Assembly: GCF_014646055.1 (NCBI RefSeq) | Contig: NZ_BMMS01000001.1 | Span: forward strand, 209,892-273,891 | DNA from: Wenjunlia tyrosinilytica | GTDB lineage: Bacteria; Actinomycetota; Actinomycetes; Streptomycetales; Streptomycetaceae | Length of the DNA stretch: 64,000 nt | Reading direction: 5' to 3' | In this document: one piece after another, positions 46,564-56,069 of the stretch | Numbering within the stretch: position 1 is the stretch's first letter | Layout of the letters: each line of letters begins with the position of its first letter | The notes under the pieces: model-generated | Told to the model about the DNA's origin: nothing | Database searches by the model: none | The model's input: the letters and a program-made list of their open reading frames with translations, nothing else | Program-made: the position numbers and the translations under genes

Positions 46564-47055
46564 ATGTCGCTGATCCTGCCGGACTTCGACGAGTCCGTGA
46601 TCGTCCGTTCCGCGGAGGCCGAAGTGGTCGGCCGAGCCCCCACCACCATCCGGATGCTCGCCGACAGCGGTTCGACCGGCGGCGCGCTGTCCACCCAGCG
46701 GGTCACCCTCACCGGCGGCGCCGACGGCGCCAGGCCACACCACCACGCGCGCTCCGCCGAGATGTTCTACATGCTCGACGGCACCGCCGAGGTCCTGTCC
46801 GGCGGCCAGGTCGTCACCGTCGAGCGCGGCGACCTGGTCGTCGTGCCGCCCGGCCTCCCGCACGCCTTCGGTGCCGCACCCGGGCATGACGCCGACATCC
46901 TCGTCGTCATCACGCCCGGCGTCGAACGGTTCGAGTACTTCCGCCATCTCGAGCGCATAGCCCTTGGCAAGGTGCCGCCGGAGAGCCTGCTGGAGGTTCA
47001 GGGGCTCTACGACACCCACTTCCTCGAAAGCGCCGCCTGGGAGGAGCGGCGCTAG
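46564..47055 (+). CDS. Cupin-domain protein
   Basis: 163 residues. Cupin motif 1 reads PHHHARSAEMFYMLDG, with metal ligands His-His-x-H and Glu; motif 2 is VVVPPGLPHAFG. A single cupin barrel with a C-terminal helix. Cupins of this kind act as isomerases, dioxygenases or sugar-binding regulators; the role here is unknown. It is transcribed in the same direction as the membrane protein, 100 bp downstream, and may share its control. Confidence 0.85.
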   Translation: MSLILPDFDESVIVRSAEAEVVGRAPTTIRMLADSGSTGGALSTQRVTLTGGADGARPHHHARSAEMFYMLDGTAEVLSGGQVVTVERGDLVVVPPGLPHAFGAAPGHDADILVVITPGVERFEYFRHLERIALGKVPPESLLEVQGLYDTHFLESAAWEERR

Positions 47056-47109
47056 GCCGCCGCGGGCAGGCGGCGGACCAGGCGGCGCGGAAGGCTGTGC
47101 GCCCGCGCG

Positions 47110-47706
47110 CTAGGTGCCCAGCCGGTCGGCTATCCGGGCCCGCATGCCCGCCATCGTGAAGCCGCGCGGGTCCACCTTGCCCGGTTGCCATTCGAGGTGC
47201 CCGATGACCGACTTCTCGGTCCATCCGTGCACCCGGCACACCGCGGCCGCGGCCTTCTCCACGGCCTCCAGCTGCACTTGCGGCCACGGGTCCTTCCCGT
47301 CACCGAGGTTCTCGCACTCGAAGCCGTAGAAACGGGCGTTGCCATCGGTGTTGGCCTCGTTGTCCGGCGGCAGCGGGAACCGCTCGGCGATGACGGCCCT
47401 CAGTACGTCGTCGTCGCCGCGCCCCGCGTGGTTGGCCCTGCCGTACCCGACGAGGTGGACGGTCCCGTCCTTGGTGATGACGCCGTGGCACAGCGGCCCC
47501 GGCAGCCCGGAGTAGCCGTCGCGGCAGATGCGGACCGTGGCTTGCGAGCCCTGGGTGACGGTGTGATGGATCATCACCCCGTTGACGGGACCCCAGGGGC
47601 CGACGTGGTTGCGGTTGTGCGTGCGCCACTCCCCGACTTCTACGACATGCAGCCCCTCGGCTTTGAGGGCTCTGAGAAAACGGGACGCGCTCATGGGATC
47701 GGACAT
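47110..47706 (-). CDS. N-acetylmuramoyl-L-alanine amidase (amidase_2, peptidoglycan-recognition fold)
   Basis: 198 residues. Zinc site: His47 or His48 in MIHHTVT, later histidines in FECENLG and IGHLEWQPGKVDPRGF (the H-x-D/P zinc and catalytic Lys region). There is no signal peptide. Proteins of this size in Streptomyces are often phage or phage-tail endolysins; the lack of export signals fits a lysin. No holin or other phage gene is seen next to it. It would cut the amide between MurNAc and L-Ala. Confidence 0.87.
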   Translation of the reverse strand: MSDPMSASRFLRALKAEGLHVVEVGEWRTHNRNHVGPWGPVNGVMIHHTVTQGSQATVRICRDGYSGLPGPLCHGVITKDGTVHLVGYGRANHAGRGDDDVLRAVIAERFPLPPDNEANTDGNARFYGFECENLGDGKDPWPQVQLEAVEKAAAAVCRVHGWTEKSVIGHLEWQPGKVDPRGFTMAGMRARIADRLGT

Positions 47707-47930
47707 GGCTGCAAACCCCCTTGGCGGGGCGGAATGGGTGTGTACATTTCAGATACCCACCGAAACCAACTCCCTACCCTCCGTAAGCGGATTGAGTGCC
47801 CGCCGGTTCCATCCCGCGGCCTCCGAGGCCGGCTGGAGCCGCGAATACCGCCGCCGACACCGCCGTGGACGTGGCTAGACTGCGGACCGCTTGTCGTGAC
47901 CGCGCCAGGACCCACCGTGCTGGAGGCAGT

Positions 47931-49217
47931 ATGAGCAAGTTCCTTGTCCGCCTGTGTGCCGCAGTCGTCTCGCTCGTCGCGTGCGCCCCCTCGCAGTTGC
48001 AGGGCGCGGCCTCGGCCGCCGACCGGGAACGGACCGCGTGTGCCGACCCCGCCGCGGCCGTGACCGTGGAGGAGCAGCGGCTGGACCGGCCGGTGCCGCA
48101 GGAGATCCTGCGGCGCAGCGGATTCGACGCGGCGGTCGCGCGCTTCGGTCAGGATCTGTGCCGGGCAGGGTCGTTGACCGCCGCGCGGAGCGTGGTCGAC
48201 GTGCGCGGGCGGCAGTTGTGGCGCTCCGCGGTCGACCGGGTCCAGGGAAGGGGACCGGCCCAGGGCGATCTGCGCCGCGACGACGACCGGCCGCTGTACT
48301 GGGCGCGGCTGGCGATGGCCAGGGCGCTTCGGCAGTGGCAGCCCTCCTTCTCACTGGAGGACGCCCGGCGCGAGGAACTGATCGGACGGCTGGAGCGCAC
48401 CTCACGCGGGCAGGACGCCATCTCGTTCGGCTGCGGCGACCGGGTCAAGCGGATCCTCGTCACCGGCTTCGACCCGTTCACCCTCGACCGGGACATCAGG
48501 ATCAGCAATCCCTCCGGGGCGTCGGCGCTCGCCCTGGACGGCGTCACGGTCGAGACCGCCTCGGGTCCGGCGAGGATCGAGACCGTGGTCTTCCCCGTCC
48601 GCTGGCGGGACTTCGCCGAGGGCACGGTCGAGCGGACCCTGCTGCCGTACTTCCGTCCGGGACCGCGGCGGGTGGACATGTTCACCACGGTGAGCCAGGG
48701 CCGCCCCGGCCGGTTCGACGTCGAGCGGTGGAACGGCGCCTGGCGCGGTGGCTTCGGCGACAACGAGAACGCCTCCAGCACCGGCGTGGTGCCGATCCCC
48801 GAGGACGTCCCCGCCCAGCACCCGCAGCCCCAGTGGACCGTGACGACGCTGCCCTACAAGGCTCTCGTCGACGCCGGCACCGGGCGTTTCCCGGTGCGGG
48901 ACAACACCTCCGTCACCGAGATTCCCGCCGGGCAGAGCACCCCCGTAGTGCGCGACGACGGACCCACCGAGGGCTCGGCTGCCCGCGCGGGCGGGGGCGG
49001 CGACTACCTGTCCAACGAGATCGCCTACCGTGCGACCGCGCTGAGGGACGCGGTCGGCCTCAAGGTGCCCGGCGGCCATGTCCACACCCCTGTGCTGACG
49101 TTCGGGGCCGGCAACCCCGACCAGGTCACCGACCCCGAGTTCGTCCGCAACCGGCTCGACATCGTCGCCCAGGTGCGTGCGATCCTGACCACGGCCGCGG
49201 GCACCCTCGACGGCTGA
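47931..49217 (+). CDS. Exported pyroglutamyl-peptidase-like (C15) protein with altered nucleophile
   Basis: 428 residues from ATG 47931. A signal peptide spans about 1-29. An extra helical N-terminal domain (about 40-165) precedes a C15 fold: RILVTGFDPF, then the segment YLSNEIAYRATAL and GGHVHTPVL. In C15 pyroglutamyl peptidases the second reads YxCNxxxY, with Cys as the nucleophile; here Ser takes that place. The His of the triad (HVHTP) remains. The catalytic class is therefore uncertain. Normal C15 enzymes are cytosolic and about 215 residues. It converges on a lipase gene. Confidence 0.75.
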   Translation: MSKFLVRLCAAVVSLVACAPSQLQGAASAADRERTACADPAAAVTVEEQRLDRPVPQEILRRSGFDAAVARFGQDLCRAGSLTAARSVVDVRGRQLWRSAVDRVQGRGPAQGDLRRDDDRPLYWARLAMARALRQWQPSFSLEDARREELIGRLERTSRGQDAISFGCGDRVKRILVTGFDPFTLDRDIRISNPSGASALALDGVTVETASGPARIETVVFPVRWRDFAEGTVERTLLPYFRPGPRRVDMFTTVSQGRPGRFDVERWNGAWRGGFGDNENASSTGVVPIPEDVPAQHPQPQWTVTTLPYKALVDAGTGRFPVRDNTSVTEIPAGQSTPVVRDDGPTEGSAARAGGGGDYLSNEIAYRATALRDAVGLKVPGGHVHTPVLTFGAGNPDQVTDPEFVRNRLDIVAQVRAILTTAAGTLDG

Positions 49218-49243
49218 CGGGCTTCGCGGGCCGTGCGCCCGCC

Positions 49244-50458
49244 CTAGCCCTCGAACCGCTTGGCGGCCCAGGCCAGCAGGTCGGGCAGGGCCGCCTTCAT
49301 GACTCCGCCGTGGTCGGCGCCGACGTAGAACTTGAAGGTCACATCGGTGCCGGCCGCGGCCAGTTGCTTCGCGGTCAAGGCCGTCGCGGGCGGGTACACC
49401 GTCCGATCGGCCGTGCCCTGGGCGATGTAGACCGGGGCGCCGTACTTGGCGATGGGGACCTCGCCCACGCCCTCCAGCAGTTCGACCAGCTTCGCCGTCC
49501 GGGTCTCGTCCAGCGTCTGGAACTGCCCGACGGTCACATGGTCCGCCGCCATCTTCGCGGTGACGGCGTCAAGGCAGGACGAGCGCTTCGCGTCCCGGTA
49601 GTACCGCAGACCGAGGGGCGTGAGGTAGTCGGCGGGGTCGAAGCCCTGCGGATGCGTGGACGCGACCCCGGCGAGGATCATGGGCAGCAGCGGATTGGCC
49701 GGGTCCTCCGGCTTGTTGGGCAGGACGCTGACGGTGAGCTTCCACTGCGAGGGCGGGGCGGTGGCCACGGTGCCGCGGAAGTCCAGCTCGGGGGCGTACC
49801 GTTCGGCGCCGTCGCCCGTGAACAGCGAGGCCTGGCCGCCCTGCGACTGACCGACCGTCAGCCACTTGCGGCTGAGCGAGGGGACCACCCTGCGGGCGGC
49901 GCGCACCATGTCGATGACGGAGTGCGCCTCCGACTTCCCCACGAGGTAGGGGTGGGGGCCGGGGGTGCCCAGGCCCTCGTAGTCCGTCGCCACGACCGCG
50001 TAACCGGCGCCCAGCCACGCGCCCAGGTACTCGGCGTCCCGAGCCGAGCGGGGGTTGCGGGAGGGGGCGCAGTCGTCGGCGACCCCGACCGTGCCGTGCG
50101 CCCAGCCGACGACCGGATGCCCGCCCTTCGGCGCCTGCGTGTCGGGCACGAACACCGCGCCGGAGACAATCCTGGGCCCGCCGTCGGCGCTGGTCGACAG
50201 GTACAGCACACGGTAGGCGCGGGCGGTGTGCGGCAGCCACAGTTCCTTCGGCAGCGGGCGGGCGCTGAGCACGTGCCCCGCCCAGCCACTGCCCCATGAG
50301 GCCGCCGCCCTGGCCGCGGCGCCCGCCGCCGAGCTCTCCTTGGCGGCCGCCTGGGTGTGGGCCGCCTGGGCCACCGCGATCGACGTACCGTCGGCCGCCG
50401 CCAGGGCCAAGGCCACTGCCAGGGCCGTGGCGCCGCGGCGAAACCGGGTGCTGACCAT
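49244..50458 (-). CDS. Exported secretory lipase-like alpha/beta hydrolase
   Basis: 404 residues from ATG 50458 with GGGGGAG eight bases upstream. A signal peptide spans about 1-32. The nucleophile Ser is in GQSQGG; the Asp and His regions are IAQGTADRTVYP and GADHGGVM near the C-terminus. The opening VVGWAHGTVGVADDCAPS is the classical LIP family (secretory lipase, PF03583) pattern. It would hydrolyse acylglycerols or similar esters outside the cell. Monocistronic; the stop converges with the C15-like gene. Confidence 0.85.
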   Translation of the reverse strand: MVSTRFRRGATALAVALALAAADGTSIAVAQAAHTQAAAKESSAAGAAARAAASWGSGWAGHVLSARPLPKELWLPHTARAYRVLYLSTSADGGPRIVSGAVFVPDTQAPKGGHPVVGWAHGTVGVADDCAPSRNPRSARDAEYLGAWLGAGYAVVATDYEGLGTPGPHPYLVGKSEAHSVIDMVRAARRVVPSLSRKWLTVGQSQGGQASLFTGDGAERYAPELDFRGTVATAPPSQWKLTVSVLPNKPEDPANPLLPMILAGVASTHPQGFDPADYLTPLGLRYYRDAKRSSCLDAVTAKMAADHVTVGQFQTLDETRTAKLVELLEGVGEVPIAKYGAPVYIAQGTADRTVYPPATALTAKQLAAAGTDVTFKFYVGADHGGVMKAALPDLLAWAAKRFEG

Positions 50459-50902
50459 ACGAACACTCCCCCACTCGTCCTCCTGGCCCACTCGTCCGAT
50501 GGGCCGTTCGACGTCGTCGAACTACCGGACAGTAAGTGGGAGTTGACCACGTCGGCAAGGGATGCGCGCACATGCCGCGGGCAAGCGAGCGCCCCGCTGT
50601 CGACGGGGGATGCGATAGCGGGGCGTGAGAACAACATTAGCCCGGGGACGACGTGGCGGCGCGCTTCCGTTGCGTCCGGGTCCTGCCGTGCAGCTTCCTG
50701 CCTCACCGGTAACAACGGCGCGTAGGGCCGGCCCCACGGTCCCTCTCGCCAGGATGAACGGGCATCTTCCCCGCGGAATTCCCGCTTCCACGGACCTGTT
50801 CGAGGCCGGGCGCGGGACATCGGGGCGTGCCTGAGGCGATCCGGACGCGGCGGATGGCAGCCTGGCACTCCCGGCACACCACCGACGATACGAGGCGCCC
50901 CC
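50459..50902. other. Intergenic region, no gene recognised
   Basis: 444 bp between the lipase start and the di-Mop gene. Contains the promoters for two divergent genes. No tRNA-like fold, strong hairpin or convincing small ORF seen. Confidence 0.5.
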
Positions 50903-51322
50903 ATGAGCCTGAGCATCCGCAACCAGTTGCCCGGCACCGTCCTGTCCATCGCGCGGGGCGAGGCCATGGCCACCGTCAGGGCCCGCCTGTCCGGCGGCGG
51001 GCAGATCACCGCCGCCGTGACCCTGGAGGCGGTGCGGGAACTCGGCCTCGCCGAAGGCAGCGAGATCCGCGCCCTGGTGAAGTCCACGGAGGTCGCCCTG
51101 GCCACCGGCCAGGTCTCCGGGCTGAGCATCCGCAACCAGCTCCCCGGCACCGTCTCGTCCGTCACCACCGGCGAGGCCATGGCCACCGTCAAGGTCTCGC
51201 TCGAGAGCGGCGACCTGACGGCGGCCGTGACCAAGGACGCCGTGGACGAACTCGGCCTGACCTCGGGGACGCGGGTGACCGCGTTGATCAAGTCCACCGA
51301 GATCGCCCTCGCCACGGCCTGA
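50903..51322 (+). CDS. Di-Mop molybdate-binding protein
   Basis: 139 residues made of two tandem Mop (TOBE) domains of about 68 residues. Both open LSIRNQLPGTV (at 3 and 73) and end VALATG/IALATA, with EGSEIRALVKSTEVAL and SGTRVTALIKSTEIAL. Such di-Mop proteins store molybdate or tungstate in the cytoplasm. It stands alone here, without a molybdate ABC transporter or cofactor genes. Confidence 0.92.
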   Translation: MSLSIRNQLPGTVLSIARGEAMATVRARLSGGGQITAAVTLEAVRELGLAEGSEIRALVKSTEVALATGQVSGLSIRNQLPGTVSSVTTGEAMATVKVSLESGDLTAAVTKDAVDELGLTSGTRVTALIKSTEIALATA

Positions 51323-51383
51323 TCGGCCACCGACGAGGCGCTACCGGTGCGACGCTGCCGGTGTCACGGCTTAGGATTTCCCC

Positions 51384-52025
51384 GTGATCCGAGCTGTGGT
51401 GTTCGACGTCGGTGCGACGCTCGTTCGCGAGGACCGGTACTGGAACGCCTGGGCCGACTGGGTGGATGTCCCCCGCCACACCCTGTCCGCGCTCGTGGGC
51501 GCGGTCGTCGCCCTCGGCATGGACGACGCCGAGGCCCTGCGGATGCTCAAGCCGGGCATCGACATCACGGCCGAACGAGCGGCCATGGAGGCCGCGGGCG
51601 AGGGCGAACGGCTGGACGACACCGACCTCTACCAGGACGTCCGCCGGGGGCTCAGGGCCCTGAGTGAAGCGGGAATGCGCGTCTACGTCGCCGGAAACCA
51701 GACCGCCCGAGCCGCCGGACTCCTGCGCGCCCTCGACCTGCCCGTCAACGGGGTGGCGACCTCCGGGGAGTGGGGCGTCGCCAAGCCCCAGCCGGCGTTC
51801 TTCGAACGGGTGCTCGACATGACGGGCACGGCCGCCCACGAGACCGTGTACGTGGGCGACTTCCCGGACAACGATGTGATCCCCGCCAAGGCCCTGGGCC
51901 TTCAGGCCTGCCATCTGCGGCGAGGGCCGTGGGGGCACCTGTGGGCGAACGAGCCCGCGACCCTGGCCGCCGCCGACTGGCGCGTCGACTCACTCCTCGA
52001 CCTGCCCGCGCTGCTGGCACCGTAG
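51384..52025 (+). CDS. HAD-superfamily hydrolase
   Basis: 213 residues. Motif I is FDVGATL with Asp8; the second Asp of DxD is Gly10, a change seen in some HAD subfamilies that lack the usual acid/base. Motif III lies in GVAKPQPAFF and motif IV in VGDFPDNDV. A helical cap lies between. It follows the di-Mop gene by 61 bp on the same strand and could be cotranscribed. The substrate is unknown. Confidence 0.82.
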   Translation: MIRAVVFDVGATLVREDRYWNAWADWVDVPRHTLSALVGAVVALGMDDAEALRMLKPGIDITAERAAMEAAGEGERLDDTDLYQDVRRGLRALSEAGMRVYVAGNQTARAAGLLRALDLPVNGVATSGEWGVAKPQPAFFERVLDMTGTAAHETVYVGDFPDNDVIPAKALGLQACHLRRGPWGHLWANEPATLAAADWRVDSLLDLPALLAP

Positions 52026-52093
52026 GGCACCGACTCCGTCACAGTGCTGCCACATCGGGGCAACGCACCGTGATCGTTCGCGATCATGGCGGT

Positions 52094-52522
52094 ATGCGCA
52101 CACGCCCTCTCCCCGCCGCCACGGCGGCCGTCGCGGTCGTCCTGTTCACCCTTGCCCTCACCGCTTGCGGCTCGGACTCCGGTACCGCCCCGCGTTCCGG
52201 GAGCACTTCCCGTCAAACCCCGGCAACCGACAGCCAGTCGGCCACACCGGACGGCAACTCCTTCGCGGCGCCGAGGCCGAACGCCGCGCAGAGCCGGAAG
52301 CTGCTGGACCGGTTGAGGGCGATCGACCCGGCTCTGGCCGATCAGGGGCGCACCGCGGTCCAGCACAGCGTGGTCACCTGTGAGGCCCTGGCGAACGGGG
52401 TCCCCCGTGCCGAGGTCGTCAAGCAGGCGGGGAAGGAGTTCGGAGGCGGGAACAAGGCGGTGGACACTGCCGAGGCGAACCGGATCGTGACCGCCGTCCA
52501 GAAGACCTTCTGTACGGCATGA
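52094..52522 (+). CDS. Small lipoprotein
   Basis: 142 residues from ATG 52094. Lipobox LTACGSDSG (Cys24 or so). A Ser/Thr-rich linker then a helical C-terminal domain with two Cys (VVTCEALANG, KTFC) that may form a disulfide. It resembles the DUF732-like exported actinobacterial proteins. Function unknown. The gene starts 68 bp after the HAD gene. Confidence 0.75.
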   Translation: MRTRPLPAATAAVAVVLFTLALTACGSDSGTAPRSGSTSRQTPATDSQSATPDGNSFAAPRPNAAQSRKLLDRLRAIDPALADQGRTAVQHSVVTCEALANGVPRAEVVKQAGKEFGGGNKAVDTAEANRIVTAVQKTFCTA

Positions 52523-52537
52523 CCGCCCATGGCCGAC

Positions 52538-52577
52538 CTCCTTCCGGCTCCTTCCGGCTCCTTCCGGCTCCTTCCGG
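52538..52577. repeat. Four perfect tandem copies of a 10-bp unit
   Basis: CTCCTTCCGG repeated four times, 15 bp after the lipoprotein stop. Confidence 0.75.
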
Positions 52578-52744
52578 CGCGCGCGTTGCGGCCGGTCGTG
52601 GTGGACTGGACGTGTGGGAGTCCGGACCCCACCCGCCGATGAGTTCCGTCCGGAGCCGCAGCGGCTCCGTGGGGCTCCCCGCGAGGCACTGCCCGGCGAC
52701 GACCGGACGCAGAGACCCACACCCATCGGACCGGGAGGTGCTCC

Positions 52745-53146
52745 ATGACCGGCCGCGCAGGTAAGACCCGCAACATCTTTCTGGTCTGGCTGATCTGGCC
52801 GCTGATCACCTTGGGGATCTACCACTTCGTTTGGTACTACAAGGTGAACCGTGAGGCGAAGGACCTCGATCCGCGGATCGAGGTCAACCCCGCGATGACC
52901 GTGGTGGCCATCACCCTCGGCTGGCTGTTGATCATCCCGCCGTTCGTATCGGTGTACAACACCGGTGAACGCATCGCCAGGATGCAGCGCTCGGCCGGAC
53001 TGGCGCCCACCTGCAACCCGTGGATCGGCCTCATCCTCATGTTCGTGGCCGGGCTGCACCCGCTGTACTACCAGAACGAGTTGAACCAGATCTGGGCGCA
53101 CTACGGCTACCCCGAAGAGGGGCAGCAGGTGACGCTTGCCGCCTGA
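52745..53146 (+). CDS. DUF4234 membrane protein
   Basis: 133 residues with about three hydrophobic helices. The start FLVWLIWPLITLGIYHFVWYYKVNREA is typical of DUF4234, with the charged DLDPRIEVNP loop and an NELNQIWAHYG C-terminus. The function is unknown. GGGAGG precedes the ATG. Confidence 0.85.
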   Translation: MTGRAGKTRNIFLVWLIWPLITLGIYHFVWYYKVNREAKDLDPRIEVNPAMTVVAITLGWLLIIPPFVSVYNTGERIARMQRSAGLAPTCNPWIGLILMFVAGLHPLYYQNELNQIWAHYGYPEEGQQVTLAA

Positions 53147-53262
53147 CGGATCGGCACCGCGTCAGCCCCCCGTCGGCCCCTGGGCCACCCGACCGGACAC
53201 CGAACCGGTGGTGGGAGCAACATCAGCCGGTGCAAGATGGCTCCAGGCACGGGGGTGACATC

Positions 53263-54567
53263 ATGGGCGAGCGCAGGCCGATCACGGCGCTGACGGCGGA
53301 GCAGGAGAGCGCCGTACGCGAGGTGGGCGAGGAGTGGGCGGCCGTCGGTCTGGCCACCGGGCCCGGCGACCGGGCGGCCGCGGAGAACGCGGTCCGTGCC
53401 GCCTATCTGGCCGTCGGACTTCCACCCCCGCGGTTCATCGTCCGGCTCGGTTCCCCCTGGGCCGGCCAGCTCGGGCAGTCGATCCTTCCCAAGGTCATCG
53501 CTTCGGTCGTGGGGAGCCGGTACTCCCGCGTGCGCGCACGACTCCGCAGACGCGAGCAGGGGCACATCGCGAATGAGCGGGGCTTCCAGGCGTTCCTCTC
53601 CGCCGATGTCTTTCCCTGGATCTCGACCCAGGTGAGCGATGAGGTGGACCAGCGGGTGATGGCTCTGTTGCGCGAACGGCTGGGCCCGCAGATTGCCTGG
53701 CACAGCCTCGTGGGGGCTCATGTGCGCGACCATGCGCAGGCGCAGCGAGAGGGGACCGTGGCCGACACGGACGACCCATGGGCGCACACCCAGGTGCAGG
53801 CCAGGGTCGACCGCACGGTGGTGCCGCGGGTGCAGGCGGAGTTGACCGCTCAGGTGGCCGCCCAGGCCGGCGTCCCCGCACCACCCGAGAGGCCGACGTT
53901 CCGACCGCCGCCCCGCTGGTGGCGCTCACAGCCCCGCGGCATGTTCGGGATGAACCCCTACGCGTTCACGGCCGCGATGGAGCGCATCGGGGTCACCGGC
54001 CTCGACGTTCACCACGAGCAGCGGATCGCCCGGAACGGGAGCTGGTGGTGGGCCTTTCGCGACTACGCGGTCCTCACCGCGCGCCCCGACGTCCTCCGGC
54101 TGGACGCGCAAGGCCGGGTCCACTGCGCCGACGGACCGGCGGCGGTGTGGCCCGACGGCTGGACGATGCACGCGTGGCACGGCACCAGGGTTCCCGCCGA
54201 GCTGATCGAGGTCGGCTGGGACACCACACGGACTCTGCGGGAGCGCAACGCCGAGGTGCGCCGATGCGCCATAGAACGGATGGGCTGGCCGGAGTTCATC
54301 GCCGCCGCCGGGCTTCGGCAGGTGGGCCGCAGCGAGCCCGACCCCGGCAATCCGGGCTGCCGACTGAGCCTTTACGACCTGCCCACCCGTATCTACAACG
54401 TCCCCGTGCGGGTCCTGCTGTGCACCAACGCCTCACCGGAGCGCGACGGCACCCGCCGCCAATACGGGCTCACCGTGCCCGCCGACACCCCCGACCCCAC
54501 GACGGCGGCGGCCGGCCTCCTCGGCCTCACCCGCGAGCAGTACCTCACCCTCACCCGTGCCACTTGA
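53263..54567 (+). CDS. DUF6745-type protein
   Basis: 434 residues from ATG 53263. A helical N-terminal half is followed by a conserved-looking core with RLDAQGRVHCADGPAAVWPDGWTMHAWHGTRVP and later LRERNAEVRRCAIERMGW, as in DUF6745 proteins with a leucine-rich-like context. There is no signal peptide. Its stop is followed after 24 bp by a companion gene found with it in other Streptomyces. The function is unknown; no catalytic signature stands out. Confidence 0.72.
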   Translation: MGERRPITALTAEQESAVREVGEEWAAVGLATGPGDRAAAENAVRAAYLAVGLPPPRFIVRLGSPWAGQLGQSILPKVIASVVGSRYSRVRARLRRREQGHIANERGFQAFLSADVFPWISTQVSDEVDQRVMALLRERLGPQIAWHSLVGAHVRDHAQAQREGTVADTDDPWAHTQVQARVDRTVVPRVQAELTAQVAAQAGVPAPPERPTFRPPPRWWRSQPRGMFGMNPYAFTAAMERIGVTGLDVHHEQRIARNGSWWWAFRDYAVLTARPDVLRLDAQGRVHCADGPAAVWPDGWTMHAWHGTRVPAELIEVGWDTTRTLRERNAEVRRCAIERMGWPEFIAAAGLRQVGRSEPDPGNPGCRLSLYDLPTRIYNVPVRVLLCTNASPERDGTRRQYGLTVPADTPDPTTAAAGLLGLTREQYLTLTRAT

Positions 54568-54591
54568 GTGCCATACGAAGCGGAGAACCAC

Positions 54592-55014
54592 ATGGCCCAG
54601 CACCCCACCCTCGGACACGTCACCGCCCTCGCCGGGGTCGACGTCCTCGAACACCTCGACCGGCAGGCCACCATCCCCGTCTCCTCGGGTCTGCAGCGCC
54701 AGGGCGACGTGGGCCTGATCCCCGTGGCACTCATCGGGTATGACGCACCGAAGGGCGGCGAGCAGGTCCCCGCCGCCGGGGTCCCCCTGGTGTCCTCCGT
54801 CGACGGCCACACCCACCTCCTCGTGGCCGAGGGCCCGGTCACCTGGACCCCGATCGAGAGCGACGGCCCGGACGTGGGTTGCTTCACCGTCCACGAGAAC
54901 GCAACCGCGTACGTCCTCCACCCCGAGCACGGCGCCATGGGCCACGCCCCGGGCACCTACCTGGTCCGCCGCCAGACCGAACAGGCCGACGACCAGCGCC
55001 TGGTGACGGACTGA
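54592..55014 (+). CDS. Hypothetical companion of the DUF6745-type gene
   Basis: 140 residues from ATG 54592 with GCGGAGAACC upstream; GTG 54568 would overlap more. It is strand-rich with a short motif IPVALIGYDAPKGGEQVPAAGVPLV and VHENATAYVLHPEHGA. No signal or membrane segment. It lies 24 bp after the DUF6745-type gene and is surely cotranscribed. I do not recognise a function. Confidence 0.7.
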   Translation: MAQHPTLGHVTALAGVDVLEHLDRQATIPVSSGLQRQGDVGLIPVALIGYDAPKGGEQVPAAGVPLVSSVDGHTHLLVAEGPVTWTPIESDGPDVGCFTVHENATAYVLHPEHGAMGHAPGTYLVRRQTEQADDQRLVTD

Positions 55015-55043
55015 CCGACCGGCCGGACATCCTTGGGGGGCAT

Positions 55044-55595
55044 GTGGGACTCGGCGACCAGCTACCCACGCTGGTGGGCGTGGTCGTGGGTGGGGCGATG
55101 TCCTACCTCGTGGGAACGCTCACCGAACGGAGCCGGTGGCGCCGGGAACAGGCCGCCCGCTGGGACGGGCGCCTCCTCGAGGCGTACAGCGACTACGCCG
55201 ACGCGGTGAAGGAGTGCGTCACCTACTACCAGCGCCTCGCCGCCCACCGCGGCCTCTCGAACCACCCGGCGCCGCTCCAACCCACCGAGGAGACCTCGGA
55301 GAGGGCCGCGGCCGCCGAAGCACGCCGATCGGCGATGGTGGAGCCCCTCAGCCTCCTCACCAACGCCGAGACCGCGCAGGCGGTCCGCGAGGTCAACCAG
55401 TGCGTCTGGCACCTGGAATGGCTGGCACGCGGCCGGAAGGCAGGAGACGCCGCGGCCTGGGAAGAGGCCTTCGGCGCCTATAGAACAGCCCGAGCGGAGT
55501 TCTACCGACAGGCCCGCAGAAGCCTGAACATTCCGGAGATGGCCGGCTTGCCGGACTCCCAATGGCCCCCGCGGTGGCGGACGAACGACCGCTGA
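55044..55595 (+). CDS. Small membrane-associated helical protein
   Basis: 183 residues from GTG 55044. One N-terminal membrane helix (QLPTLVGVVVGGAMSYLVG, about 6-25), then a basic helical stretch ERSRWRREQAARWDGRLLEAYSDYADAV and a helical bundle. It resembles short proteins that anchor to the inner membrane and have no known function. It follows the preceding gene by 29 bp on the same strand and may belong to that operon. Confidence 0.65.
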   Translation: MGLGDQLPTLVGVVVGGAMSYLVGTLTERSRWRREQAARWDGRLLEAYSDYADAVKECVTYYQRLAAHRGLSNHPAPLQPTEETSERAAAAEARRSAMVEPLSLLTNAETAQAVREVNQCVWHLEWLARGRKAGDAAAWEEAFGAYRTARAEFYRQARRSLNIPEMAGLPDSQWPPRWRTNDR

Positions 55596-56069
55596 CCAAC
55601 GTCAAACCCCGTTCGGTGGAGCGGTGCAGGATGCCGGGGCCGGTGCCGGGGCCGGTGCCGGGGCCGCCCCGACCGACATTGGCCTGCCTGGTCAGGTGAG
55701 GTGCGTGATGACAGGGTGTCCGCCGCCGACCGGGTGACAGGTCCCTACCGGCACCTCCGGTTGCGGGCCGGATGGCGGGCATCGATAGTGGGAGAGGCAA
55801 GTCAGGCCGGCCGCAAGAGCAGGAGTCCCGGAAGGGGAGCCCACTCCACTTCGCCGTCGAGGCAGCGGACCTGGCCGCGGGGCCGGTCCGGACTGGGGAG
55901 GCTCTGCGCCCCCTTCCCCCGACGGCCGCCGCCCCCACGTCACCCACCAACGCCCAGACGCACCGTGCCGTGATCGGCACCGGCAGCACGCGCGAAGGGG
56001 CGCAAGGCCCCTTTCTGACCACCCTCCTTATCTGGCCACCCTCGCAGAATCAAGAGAGGAAGCACTCCT
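55596..56069. other. Intergenic region with a short GC tandem repeat
   Basis: 474 bp without a recognised gene. A 12-bp GCCGGGGCCGGT unit repeats about three times near 55633-55666. GAGAGGAAG precedes the start of the next gene. Confidence 0.45.

Noticed and set aside
47110-47706. Prophage around the amidase gene
   Set aside because: No holin, tail or capsid genes lie beside it; neighbours are ordinary metabolic and exported proteins.
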